DNA from: Piromyces finnis
Lineage: Eukaryota; Neocallimastigomycota; Neocallimastigomycetes; Neocallimastigales; Neocallimastigaceae
Assembly: GCA_002104945.1 (NCBI GenBank)
Contig: MCFH01000014.1
Coordinates: 172,501-236,500, forward strand
Direction of reading: 5' to 3'
DNA: 64,000 nucleotides
Below, piece after piece: positions 25,491-48,183 of the stretch; position 1 is the first letter of the stretch; each line of letters begins with the position of its first letter. The notes under the pieces were generated by a model. It ran no database searches. It was given only the letters and a program-made list of their open reading frames with translations, and was not told the DNA's origin. The position numbers were made by a program, and so were the translations under genes.

Positions 25491-25966
25491 TTTTTTTATA
25501 ACCTTTTAGCCCACCTTTATAAAATTTATTTTTATTAGTTAAAATAATAAGCCAATATATATTTTAATGTAAAACATGAAACTATTATAAATAAATGTTT
25601 TATACGTTTAAAGAAAAAAAAAAAGAATTGTTATTATAATGAATAAAAGGATATAAATCTTTTTTATTAAAATATATCTGTAAAAGTATTGATACTAAAA
25701 TATTATACATCTATCCATCAATAAATTATACTATTTTATTTTTGATATTTCTCCTTTTATTAATTTGTTTTTTTTAATTCTTTTAAACTTTTATAAACTA
25801 ATGAAATCATCATACAATATTATTATTATTCATTAAGTTATACTTTACCTTTTTTTTTTTTTAACTAAATATTAGATAAAGAGATAATATCTTAATTGAC
25901 ACTTTGTATTATTGTTGTAAATATCTATTTCAATATTAATGTATCTATTTATTATTATTATTATTA

Positions 25967-26000
<34 letters not shown>

Positions 26001-27975
26001 TCTTTTGATATGTAACGAATATGATTAAAATTTTATTAAAGACAAAAACAAAAAAAAGTTTTATAATTTTTCTAGTATAATAGTAATAAAGATGTAAAGT
26101 TTTGTCAAGTTATAAAAAAAAAAAAAGAAATAAACGTAAATTTTTGACAATTTAAATCGTAAATAATAATTTTTATAAAATAAAAAATATAATACATCAA
26201 TAATATATCTGTATCTAGAAACAATTATTAGTTGCCTTAGCTGATGCTATCTCATCGAAAATGATCATAGAGTGAATAAAATAGTAATAGTAATAATAAT
26301 AATAATAATAAAAAAGGCTACAATATGAAATCAATAAATTTTATACCTTTATTATTTAAAAATTTTATAACTATTTTTTTTTATTCCTATCTATATTATT
26401 AACTTGACTATTATTATTGTTGTTGTTGTTATTGTTGCTATTACTAATCAATTTCTAGTGATTTAGTATTCAACAATTTATTTTTTTTTCCCTACTAATA
26501 CCCTTTTTTTTTTTTTCATTTTTGCTACACTTTTTTTAATATTTTTAAAAAAAAATGTATACACTTTACCATATATTATGCCTTATCTAAATTTTGGTAG
26601 TTTTGGTTTACAATTTTTAAATATGATTGGAAACAGATTAATATATTGAAATTTCCCCATCTTATACAAATTAAATATATTATTCAATATATTTTATATA
26701 TTTATTTTATACATAATTTTTCATTTTTATAACTTTACAAATACCAACAAAATTTTGTTTCAAATCCATTTTTGTATAAAGACGTTCTTTTTTTTTTTTA
26801 TTTTATATCATAATGTGTTATTTAAATATTAATGGATAAATAAAAAAAGCTTTTTCTGTTTTATGTATCATTTATATTTTTATTTTAATTATTATTAAAA
26901 AAAAAAAGATGACTTTTATAAAAACGAAACAATATAAATAATATATGTCAAATGAAAACTTTTCCATAATAATTTTTTTTTCTTAATTTAATCATATTAA
27001 TATTGTATTACTAATAAAATGCATTAGAAAAGAAAAATGCAATTTTTTATAATAAATAAAATTAATTATTGTTTCTATTTCTATTTTTAATCTATCAAAC
27101 CATTCTACCTTTAAAAAATGAATAATAAACTATTGAGGATGGAGTAATACTTTAGAGTTGATTCTATTTAACTGTGGTTTGTTTAAAATTTCTTTTAACT
27201 ATAGAGTCGTTATTATTATTTATTATTCACTTATTCATTCATCCTTGACTATTATTTGTAGATTGCTGAGTAATTGAGACCTTTTTTTTAAAAAAAAATT
27301 GGTACTACTAAATAGTCTAAATATTGGGTGGTGGGATAGGTAAGTCGATCAATATGAAAATAAATTAAAATTATGTAAATCTCATACATTAATCAACAAT
27401 GCTCTAATACAATTTGATTATACTTTTAATAAATTATTAATATATTATTTATATTGATTAGATTTTAGATTTTTTTTATTGTAAAACTGATACACCAATA
27501 TATTAATAATTATTTAATTTATTTTTTTTTTTGGTAGGAAATTTTCATTCCAAAAATGGTTTAATTAAAAAAAGACTGGGGAATATTTTTTTTTAACCTT
27601 TTTTACTGAAAAGGATGTATCATAGATACGTTGAAGTACTATGCTACTATGCTACTATGCTATTAAATATTATTACTTATTTTTATTAGTGTTATATATC
27701 TATTATTCTTCATTTATTCTTTATTTATTATTGTAATTTATTAAAATTGTTATATTTTAAATATTAATGGAATTAAAAAAACATTTTATAGATTATTTTT
27801 AGTATTTAAATAAATAAACTCTTTGGTTAGGAATGATTTATATAGATAATCAAGATGGTATATATACGATAGGAATACTTATAGTATATTATTATTATTA
27901 GTTTCAATAAAGCTTTTTTTTTTTTTTTTTTTTAAAAAAAAATAAAGTATTAACCAATTTAAACTGTTATTATTA

Positions 27976-28006
<31 letters not shown>

Positions 28007-28072
28007 TTTTTTATTCTAATCATTTTATTTATAAACTCATTTTTACTAATAAAAATATTAAAACAAAAAAAA

Positions 28073-28207
28073 ATGGATAAGCCTAATCTTTACATCTACG
28101 AGAAAATATTGTTTATATTTATAATACTATCAAGTTTTTCATTTAAAGATAATTTAGAATTTATGAGAAATAGCTTCGATAATACAATTATTATTAATAT
28201 AAAATAG
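28073..28207 (+). CDS. Possible small secreted peptide or first-exon remnant
   Basis: A 44-codon frame starts in an A-rich context like that of real starts here (AAAAAATGG). It encodes a short polar start, a hydrophobic core (ILFIFIILSSFSF) and a short polar end, as in a signal peptide. No homologue is recognised, and no following exon or donor fits. In sequence this AT-rich, such a frame can arise by chance. Confidence 0.15.
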   Translation: MDKPNLYIYEKILFIFIILSSFSFKDNLEFMRNSFDNTIIINIK

Positions 28208-28262
28208 GCTTTTTTTTTATTATTATTTACCTTTACTCATTAAATATTTATAATATATTTAA

Positions 28263-28302
<40 letters not shown>

Positions 28303-28691
28303 CAAATTAGTTAATATTATTTAATATTTAATTAATAAATGAATAATAATAATACTATTGAATAAATTCCAGTTTAAAACAAGGATTAAAGATGCAGAAA
28401 TTAAAAATAAAATATAAGAGCAAGTAATAATAATTCTAAAAACTCTAAATATATCATTATATATATTATTAATGATTTTAATAAAAACCTTAATTCACAA
28501 GAAAAAAAAAAAAAAAAAAAAAGACAATAAATCATGATCTACATTTCAATACAAGAATCATTAGATAATTGTAGGAATAAATACATTAATTAATTAATTT
28601 CTCAATTTTTTTTTTCGAGTTTACCAAAAAAATAACCATTCCTTGGTGTTTTTTTATATAAAAAGATGTTCCTAAGAAATGACTTTTTTAT

Positions 28692-28750
28692 ATTTTTGTA
28701 TTTTTTTTACACCTATTCAATATTCAATAGGTGTAAAAAAATACAAAAAT
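28692..28750. repeat. 25 bp hairpin with one-base bulge
   Basis: Arms 28692-28717 and 28726-28750 pair over 25 bp, including the non-repetitive core ACACCTATT/AATAGGTGT, with one extra T in the left arm and an 8-base loop CAATATTC. Confidence 0.8.
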
Positions 28751-30361
28751 GTTTCCATTTGATGTGAGTGAAGATTTCTTTTATAATTAATAATAAAACT
28801 ATTTTATTAATATTATTCTAGAATAATAATACTACAATTATATTTATAGCATAAACGATTCATTGTTTCATATATAAAAGTGTGTTATAATTTAATTTAA
28901 ATATAAATAAAAATTTTAAAATTGTTTAAATCTTATTAACTTTAAATTTAATTAATTCTATATTTGTATATATTAATTGATAAAAAGAAAATAAATCATT
29001 AAAAAAAAAAAAAGAAAATATAATTGTTTGGACGATTCATTGTGCTTAAGAGAAAGGTACATTGGCTTTAAAATATAAGGTGTAAACTCTATTGATGATC
29101 ATATCAGTAATATATAAAAGATAAACACAACACAACTTGACTATAATAAAAAATTTGATAAACGATAAAGAAAATTAAAGTTTTTTTTTCTTAAAAAAAA
29201 GGTTTAAAAATATAATTAAAAGAGTTAAAAAAAAAGTGTTATCAAACAATATAATGATGAATAAACTCTATAAGAATTATATACATTAAATACTTTATGA
29301 ATTTCTTTAAAATATTGTAGATAATAAAAATAATATATAATGATAGAGTAAGATTTTTTTTAAAAAAAAAAAAGTATAATTTTATTTCAATTTCTAGAAA
29401 ATGGTATATATATAGGTAAAGTTACAATAAAACTCTAATAATAAAGGTTCAGTTCATTTTTAAGTAATTTTTTTTTACTAATTACTTGTTAATATAATTT
29501 GATAACTTTTAAAAACTTTAATTGTTATGAATAAATTACCAATCTTAAAGTTCTATTAGTAATACTGAGGAATAGTGATGATTATTTAATTAATATAATG
29601 ATAATTATTTTTTTGTCTTCTTACCTTTAGCCTGATAATACCTATAGTACTGTGTAGTAGTAGTAGTAATAGTAGTAGTAGTAGTTAGGTAAGATAGAAA
29701 TACTCCAAACCTTTATTAAATATTTTAATAAATAAAACTTATTGATTTTAATTAATTAATTAATTAAAAAGTTTCATTTAATAAATTAAATAAAATAAAT
29801 AAAAAAAATAATTAATAAAATTATTAATATATTAATCAATATTATTATACATATATTATATTATAATAAGATAAAATAAAATAATTTTATTTTCAAATAT
29901 TATATTTATACTAAAATATATATAATAATATAAAAGTTTAAATTTTTTTTTTAATTAATAATAATAAATAAGATGTATTAAAAAAAAAAAAAATAATAAT
30001 AATAATTAAAAAGAAGTTAGATTAATATATCATATATTAATTATATTAATTATTTCGACTATTTTTATATTATTTTATTCCATATATTTTATATATTATT
30101 GCTAATAATTTTTAATCTCTCATTAAGATAAAATAAATAGAAAAAAATGTTAGGAAAAGTTTAGAGAACAAGTAATAATCTAAAACATTAAAAAAAAATA
30201 ATAAATCGGATGAATAATCAAAATAAATATTAATGGATATAACAACAAATGAAATAATCTTTATATATTTATTAAACATGAAATTTAAATAATAATAAAG
30301 ACATTTATTTTTATTTTTTTAATATCAAAATCTATTACTACTTTTATTACACATAATATTC

Positions 30362-30393
<32 letters not shown>

Positions 30394-31277
30394 AAAAACA
30401 AACATTTACCAAAGAGTTTTTAATCAATTTTAATACGCATTTTTTTTTTTTCAATAAAAAAAAAATTAAAGTGTAGACATATTTTGTAAATTTTGTATTT
30501 ATCATTGTAAATTTCATTCTCATTTTTTATATATTTTTATATAGGTATTTATTAGAGCAAATTTAATTTAAAAAGAATATAAAAAAAAAATAAATAAATA
30601 AAAATTAGAGGAATATTCTTTAATATAGATATACACCAAATAAATATATTAATATCATAAAAAAACGAACAAACAAAAAACAGAAAAACAAAAATTTTCT
30701 TCACATTCCTATTTTTTAACGCATTATATATATATATATTTCCAAGTGAATAAAAATATTTTTTTTAAAATACAAATATAATAAATTTCAAAAAATTATA
30801 TATATTATATGATTTTTTACATATTCCATTTCTTAACTTGATTATAACAAAGAAAAAGAAAAATTAATTTTTTTTTCTTTTTGCAATATATTATTGTAAT
30901 GCTTTGTGTTTAAACTAAGAAAAGCTATTCCATTTTTTTTTTAAAAAGAGTACTTTATAAAAAATTGTTAATATATATATATATTTATAAAAAATAACGT
31001 ATTAAAAAAAAAAGTACCTTTTTTTAAAGTGTATGAAAATTATCGTAAAATAGCATTTTAAATTTTGATATTTTTTTTCTATATATTTTATATATATATT
31101 TAATTACATAAAAGAATTTATAATATACATTTAGAAGAGAAAAAAGTTTACAGTTTACAATAACTAATGATATTTAATAATATTTATAACTAAAGAAAAT
31201 ACATTGAAATAAAACATTTCCAAAAAAAAAAAAGAAAAAAGGTATAATTTTTTATTAAAAATTATAATACCGGTAAC

Positions 31278-41165
<9,888 letters not shown>

Positions 41166-41169
41166 AAAG

Positions 41170-42224
41170 TTCAATGAACTCTACAATTTGTACTGTGTGG
41201 GATTGGTCCCTACCTAATAAATTAAATGAAATAAAAAAGAAAAGCAACATCAGGTAGGATAGTGTGGTGTCCCCTAAACTCTTCCATAAATTTAAAATAT
41301 TTTCATTTCGAAGAAAGACTAACATTAAACCCTGTATACGGAACATTAAGAATGCTCCTTTGCCATATCGGTACGACGCTGACGCTCTTGATGACGTTAG
41401 GTATTTTACTAAACCTATCAAAAAGTAGCTTCATTGAGCTACTAATAATAGGGATTGTTTTAGTAAGAATAGCCGCGAAACCCTCTACTTATGGAACATG
41501 AGACCCCGATGAACTGTAAAGCTGTTTATTCAAATGTCATTGTTCCGCTTTATCGATTTGTAGCTCATCATAAGCTAAAATTCCACCAAGAAGGAACGTA
41601 AAAATATAGTTATAAATTGTTTTTCTTACTTCCGTTTCGGGGAGTAAGTAAGGGATGAATTGATTTTTGTATTTATTATGAAAAAAGGGTAAAAAGATGG
41701 TCAAAAAAGCTAAGTGAAGAAGTTCTGTATTCAGAAAATGCAGAACATTCTAAAATTCAATGATAAAAAGATTGTTTATCATATTCGTAACATGAAAAGA
41801 CACGAAGGCAGTCAGGAGTAACCCTAATAATGGCAATAGCAATTCTGGTAGTGTTTTCATAACCGCATCGAATACAAATAATCCAAGTAATTTAAGTGAG
41901 GTTTGTTGAGACCGATAGGCATTATTAGGCGATTTGAATTAAGGAATTTGTTGTTTGTATATCTGTGGGCTTTATTTCCATTATTTAGGCTACACTTATT
42001 CTAATAATGTCCTCTAATATCTTTAGTACTTTTAATATTAATTTTTAAAAGTTTCTTATGTAGTGAATAAGATTCTTTGGCTCAAGAGTAATGAGATTGG
42101 ACGAGATTTTTAACAAAGCATTTCACTTGTTGTGAAGCACATATATCCAAAAGTGTTGTAATCCTTAAATCCCTTGTAAGAGCATACAGGCTAATAAATA
42201 AATTTCGTTCAAAAAAAAAAAAAA
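41170..42224. mobile_element. Probable retroelement fragment ending in poly(A)
   Basis: Base composition changes sharply here to clearly less AT-rich than the flanks. No intact gene is present. On the minus strand about 41250-41480 reads for over 50 codons (containing IPIISSSMKLLFDRF), and on the plus strand about 41290-41500 is also open; neither is recognised. The stretch ends on the plus strand with a 14-base A run at 42211-42224 after a T/A/G-rich tail, as a reverse-transcribed insertion would. It directly abuts LINE reverse-transcriptase remains on the opposite strand. I infer retroelement debris; the family is not identified. Confidence 0.4.
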
Positions 42225-43257
42225 ATTCTTATTATCTAGACTTTTATTATGAAAGCTATTGACATTCCATAAATCATCAGTATTGATAAGAGATTAGACT
42301 CTTCTAGTTCTATTTTTGTTGGAACCAAGTAATGGAGTATAATAAGAGACTTTACTTAAAATATAGGAATGAATGACTATATTTTTTAAATCAATAGGAA
42401 CAAATAAAGATTTTTGAACTTTTTTTGTACATGTTAGATAAAATAGGAGTTAGAGAAAGATCTTCGTCTAAAGGAATTCCAAAATAGGTATAGCAAGAAA
42501 CCTTTGGAATTGAGTACATACCGATATAAAATGTTTGATCTACATAACTAGAGGATCTATTAAAGTTGATAGGTTTAACAACAGTAGTTGTACACTTGTT
42601 TATTCCAAAAGTCATTTCATTTAAATTAACCCAATCAAGAACTAGATTAAGCATCTTTTGAAGGTCCTTCTTGCTAGGAGCAATTAGAACAATGTCATCA
42701 GCAAAAAGGCCACCACAGTAATGTTCATTTCCTAAACTAACACCAAGTCTTTCGCATTTATTTAAAATATCGTTTGATGAAGAGATTTAAATTGAATAGG
42801 AGAAAGAGGACATCCTTGTCTTACACCACGGTTGATAGGAAATTCATTAGAGAGCATATCCAATAAACGTGCACGAGCTTTAGAGGTAGAGTAGAGATTG
42901 TCAAAACATTTACCACAAATACCTAATTTATATAATGTTTATAAAGATATTGAATATAGGAACCGAGTTGTATACTTTTTTGAGGTCAAGGAAAGCAACA
43001 AAAATGACTTTTCCTTTAAACTTTCTTTTTTGACAGATTTTTCTAATAGAAATAAATAAGTTAATACATTCTTCCTTATTACGAAAATCAAATTGTTCGG
43101 GTCTGATAAAGTTATGAGAAAGAGCATACTTTGAAATTCTATCCGTTACGATTTTAAGGCCTACATTGATGAAAGGAATACTACAATAATTATTCTAGTT
43201 TGAAAGATCACCTTTCTTTGGAATAGAAACAATGAAAGCAGTGTTCCATTTCAAAGT
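42225..43257 (-). mobile_element. Decayed LINE (non-LTR retrotransposon) reverse transcriptase
   Basis: Reading the minus strand, pieces of one reverse transcriptase lie in order from high to low coordinates: VSIPKKGDLSN with a stop (about 43190-43230), IRPEQFDFRNKEECINLF (about 43060-43120), the palm strand VIFVAFLDLKK, then RGVRQGCPLSPI (about 42800-42835), the catalytic LFADDIVL (about 42686-42709), WVNLNEMTFGINKC, a YFGIPLDEDLSL segment (about 42450-42490) and SYILSKVSYYTPLLGSN (about 42320-42370). At least one frame change near 42775-42800 and several stops show it is dead. RGVRQGCPLSP and FADD are hallmarks of non-LTR reverse transcriptases. No endonuclease domain or 5' end is present. 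Confidence 0.82.
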
Positions 43258-43873
43258 ATATAAAAAAAGTGTTTGTTTTTATTTTACAATAATACTTTTT
43301 TAATTTTATTTCCATTTCTTTTTAAAGTATTTTTATTTTTTTTTTAAAACTGCCTTTTTACACACACACATATATATATATAATTTGGATAATTATCTTC
43401 CATATTATTATCACTAGAGTCCTATTAAAAATTCTATTAAAAGCTTTATTTTATTTTAATATAAAATTTATATATTTAAAAGGTTAATTCACATTAACTA
43501 TCTATCTAAATACTTTTCTAAATATTTTTTTTTATAGGCTATTATCTATATTTAAAAATGAATATACAACACACAACACACACTTTTTTATTTATAGAGG
43601 AAAATATATTATTATAACATATTGAATAGTTTTTTTTTTTTTTAATTTTTTTATTTATTTTATTTTTTTTTATTTGCTTGTTTTTATATATATGTGTTTT
43701 TTTTTTTTTTTAAAATTCTTTGTATGGTGCAACTATATGTATTGATTTTTTTCTTTTTTTTTTTGTTATTTTTTTTTCTTAAAAAAAATATATATTTAGG
43801 AATATATATTATATTTCCTTTAATAATTTTTTTTAAAGTTTTGATCTTTTTCCAATGGGAATTTTAAACTCAT
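43258..43873. other. Intergenic A/T region
   Basis: Nothing recognisable beyond T runs and TA repeats. It lies between the LINE remains and the 3' end of the small RDEL gene. Confidence 0.6.
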
Positions 43874-44125
43874 TTAAAGTTCATCACGAGTCTTTGGAAT
43901 ACTTTCAACATTCTTAGTAGTAGACTTTGGAACTGGAGTCTTTAACTTCTTGGCAGCCTTCTTGGCTTCTTGAGCTGGAATGTATTCACTTGGTGGAGCC
44001 TTTGGAATACTGGCACTCTTAGCTGGCTTGACAGTACGCTTTGGTGGAAGTGATTCAGCAGCAGAAGCAAAAGTGATAAGAAGGACGAAAGCTAAGACAG
44101 CTAATAAAAGAGTTTTGGTATTCAT
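43874..44125 (-). CDS. Small ER-targeted Lys/Pro-rich protein ending in RDEL
   Basis: An intronless 83-residue frame. Residues 1-22 form a clear signal peptide (LLLAVLAFVLLITF, cleavage expected after FASA). The mature part of about 61 residues is Lys/Pro/Ala/Ser-rich, without Cys, and carries four short xPK motifs (LPPKRT, SIPKAP, PVPKST, SIPKTR). The last four residues are RDEL, which fits the KDEL/HDEL class of ER-retrieval signals. A signal peptide plus a terminal RDEL predicts a soluble protein held in the ER lumen. Codon use is more GC-rich and selective than in neighbouring genes (AAG for Lys, CCA for Pro, GCC/GCT for Ala), which suggests high expression. No family is recognised and the function is unknown. 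Confidence 0.85.
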   Translation of the reverse strand: MNTKTLLLAVLAFVLLITFASAAESLPPKRTVKPAKSASIPKAPPSEYIPAQEAKKAAKKLKTPVPKSTTKNVESIPKTRDEL

Positions 44126-46620
44126 TTTGTTATTTCTATATTGATTTATTGATATTATTATTTATTGTTTTTATTTTGTTTATTTTTAATTTTTTATAAG
44201 TTTTTTATTATTTTAAATTTTTTATTTTTTTTTATATATTTTTGAAAATTGATAATTTTGTTTATATATGATAAATATTTAAAATTTGTTGTTTATATAT
44301 ATAAAATAAATATAATAATAATTAGTAATTTATTTTTATAATATTATTGTATATAAAATATCTTTAATTTTTATTGCTTTTTTTTTTTAACTTTTTTGAA
44401 TTTTCAATTGGCACTTTACTTACATTGTTTTTTTTTTATAAATAGGTTAATCTACAAAAAAATTTTTTTTGTTAAAGAAAAAAAGAAAAAAAATATTCTT
44501 TTTCTTCTATTTTATTTGGTTTATTTTTTTTATGGTTTTTTTTCAAGTTTACTTTTTTTTAAAAAAAAAACAATAGAATTAAATAATATATTAGGAATTG
44601 AATGGAATATAATATTAATTATATTGCATAACATATTACTTAATTATTTTAAATGGAATAACCTCTTTACTTTTTTTTTAATATAAACAATAATAAAATT
44701 ACTTTATTGATAGTTTAATTAATAAAGTATTTAAAATAATATATAAACAATATATCTTTTTTAAATCAAAGAATATATTGTAATATATATAAAGTTATTT
44801 GTAATAATTCAAACAAAAAAATTAATTTAAAAAGAAACCAATATTATTTTTATTAATCATCATCATTATTAAGAAAACAACCACCACGTAGCAGTAAGCC
44901 AGCCAGGTGTTTTTATTATTATTATTATTATTATCCTAATAAATATACACACAATAAATATGCTATATACTATATATATATATATTTTTTTAAAAAAAAG
45001 TATACTGTAGTAAAAAAATAAATAAATAAATAAACAAAAAACAAATTAAAATGAATTAACAAAACAATAACCAAAAACAAAAATAATTAAATATAATAAA
45101 TTACATTGCTCAGAGGATTGATAAAAGCTAAATAAAAATCAATAGAGTTGGGATTTATTGAAAAGTATTTTATATTTTGTAATACTTAATCCATTGTAAT
45201 AAAAAAAAAAAAAAGGTGTATATGATGAATGATTTTTAATCATAAAATAAAAATATATTACCAATACCTATAATAATTTTTCTTTTTTTTCTTTTTTTTA
45301 CAAATAACAAAAATATCTTTTTTTTTTTTAATTAATGAAAAAAAAAATTCTAATTTTATTTTCATTCAAATTATTCCTACCATAAATAAATAAATAATAA
45401 AATAATCCTCTAGAATAACAACATAATTAAACTTTAATTATTTTAATTAAAGTTAAAAAAAAGTTAAAACATTTCATGATTAAGGTGCGTTATTGTGACA
45501 TGAACATAAATTTATTAAAAAGTTCAATAAAAGTTGAATAAAAAGTTAGATTCAGATTCTATATGGTAATATTCCTTAAAGTAGGATAATTATTAATAGT
45601 TAAAAATCATTTATATATCATGATATTATAAATATCTTTTCATAATATTCTAATTATCCTCAACCACCGTTAACCTTAATGAAAAGAAATAATTTGGTAT
45701 TATTTTCTTTTAAATTACTTTAATGATAAAAAGAAAAATAATTATTCATCTCTTGAATAAATTCTGCTTGTTTTATTTTATTCATCATTTTTTTTTACTT
45801 CTTTTGACATATTATATATATAAAAAAAAACCGTTTATTATTATTACATGATTGACTGCTAAATTAAATTCATTTATTTTAAATGATTGTATATCAAAAA
45901 CAATATTATGACACCTTCCATAAAAGGTAATTACCATTATGATATAAATGATTAATTGTATTTATCATACCTACATATAAACTTTAATTATTATAATTTT
46001 AATTAGAAAAAAAAATATACAATATTAAAATAATATATTTGTGATAGATTAAAAAATCAAATAATTTATTTTTTTTTTAATTTAAAAAATAGATATAAAA
46101 ATGTATAATCCATCATTAATTTTGATAAAAAAAAAAAAAGACCTAATAATACTTTTCCACATTTTTTTTTAAAGGTTAATTAATTTACTAGAAAAAATAT
46201 TATATAAAATAATTCATTTCATGTCAACATCTATTATTTACATGTTTTTATTGTATTTAAATATTGTTTATTATTTTTTTATTAATTATGTTTTTTTTTT
46301 AATATTATATTTTAATTTATTATAAATTTATAATTTTTTATCTTTAACTTGTTGAGCATTATTGGTGTATTTATAAAAACTTTGAAAATAAAAAAAAATT
46401 TATATAAATAAGAATATTTGAAAATCAGTTTTTGTGAAAAAGTTTTTTTTTTTTTTTTTAATTTTCTATATATAATATATTTGATATATTGTATTGTATT
46501 ATTATTGTTTTTATTTTTTGTTTTTATTTTATTTTTTTTGTTGTGTTTTTTTTTTTTTTTTGTATTTATTTTTTTAGAGTATGAGGAAATTGATTAGAAA
46601 ATATATATACTAGTGTGAAA
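44126..46620. other. Intergenic A/T desert
   Basis: No gene is supported. It contains an 11 bp palindrome at 45430-45454 (AACTTTAATTA/TAATTAAAGTT) and a small less AT-rich patch near 44880-44912. The right end is the 3' flank of TSC1. Confidence 0.6.
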
Positions 46621-48152
46621 TTAAGTTGGAGTTGTGGCTGGTGCTGTTTCTTTACTTAATTCTAATTTTTCTTTATTCATTCTTTCTATAACTTGTTTAT
46701 TTCTGGTATTTTCTAAATTTGCCTTTTCTAAATCACATTGAAGATTCATTATTTGCATCTTTTAATGGCAATAACAACAGCAACAATAATAATAAAATAT
46801 AAAATCAAAAAAAAAAAAAAAATATATATAGATTTAAATATTAATTATTTTTACAATATTTTTTTATAATTATTTTGGATTTAATAAACTTACTTCTAAT
46901 TGGAGATTAATTTGTTTTACTCCTTGATATTTATCTTCCAAAATTTGAACTTGTTGATCAAATAATGATCTTTGACGATTAATAACTTCAGTCTATTAAT
47001 CATTTTTTATTTATTTATTTTTTAAAAAATAATTTATAATTAATAATATTATTATTATTTTTTTTTTGATTATTAAAATGTATAGGCGTTGTATATATGA
47101 AATATATTTACATATTCATTTTTGGAGCTTTCTTCTTTTTCATTACTTCTTTCCATATTAGCTATTTTGGTGATTAAACTATTATTTAAAGTATTCTTTT
47201 CACTATAAATTTTTAGAAAAAAAAATGTTTTTAATATTTACATCTTTTATATATAGAGTCTTTAACACTTAATATGGATTGACAGATTTATTACCTTAAG
47301 GCCAATTTAACATCAGTTAATTCCTTTTTGTAGGAATTTATAATCATTTCTAAATTGTAAATTTGGTTTGCCATTTCTTCCATTTGTTCTAAGGTGACTT
47401 CATTTGCTTCTGAATCATCTTCCCTATGAACAAAAATAATTCAAAGGATTGTTATTATTATTATTATGATAATGTCTTGATAACTGAAAAAAAAAAAAAG
47501 GCTTTATTATATATATATTTACCATAAAAGTAATTGTTTTGTTAATTGTTCAATTTGTTTTTCCATTTCTTCTTGTTTATTCATTTGTGGCTTAATAACA
47601 TTAATACAATTTTCTAATTGGAAAATCCTATTATATTTTTTAAATCATGATATAAAATAAAATGAAATATGTGGATTAAAACTTGCTATACCATTATATT
47701 ATATAATATATTATGTTAGAATTAAAATTAATGATGGATTACTTTTCATTTGCTTGGTCTAATCTATTTTTTTGATTATTGATAATATTCTTTAAAATAA
47801 ATTAAAAAAATATTTATTATTAATAATAAAAAATAAAATTATAGGTTCATTATAATATTTATAGTTTTATGCCATCCTAGTGCCACACAACTACATACTT
47901 CACATTCTAATAAATGATCCTTTAATCTTGCAATTGTATCAACCGATTCAGCATTCTTTTTCGATAAACTATATAATTGCTGGGTTAACCCTTCTTGATA
48001 AGAATTATATCTATCTTTTATTGCATGTAATTCTACTCTTTGACAATCAAGCTGTTCTTGTAAATAAATAATTTCTTGATTTTGGTATTTTGCTTTATCA
48101 ATCTATTAAAAAAAAAAAAATAATAATTTTATATTGGAATATATAAATATTA

Positions 48153-48183
<31 letters not shown>

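Larger units (their letters stand above)
25491..31277. other. Large intergenic A/T desert
   Basis: About 5.8 kb with no well-supported gene. It contains ATT microsatellites (25957-25999, 27970-27990), a 25 bp hairpin at 28692-28750, an AGT-type tract at 29657-29685, and one short signal-peptide-like frame at 28073-28207. Confidence 0.55.
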
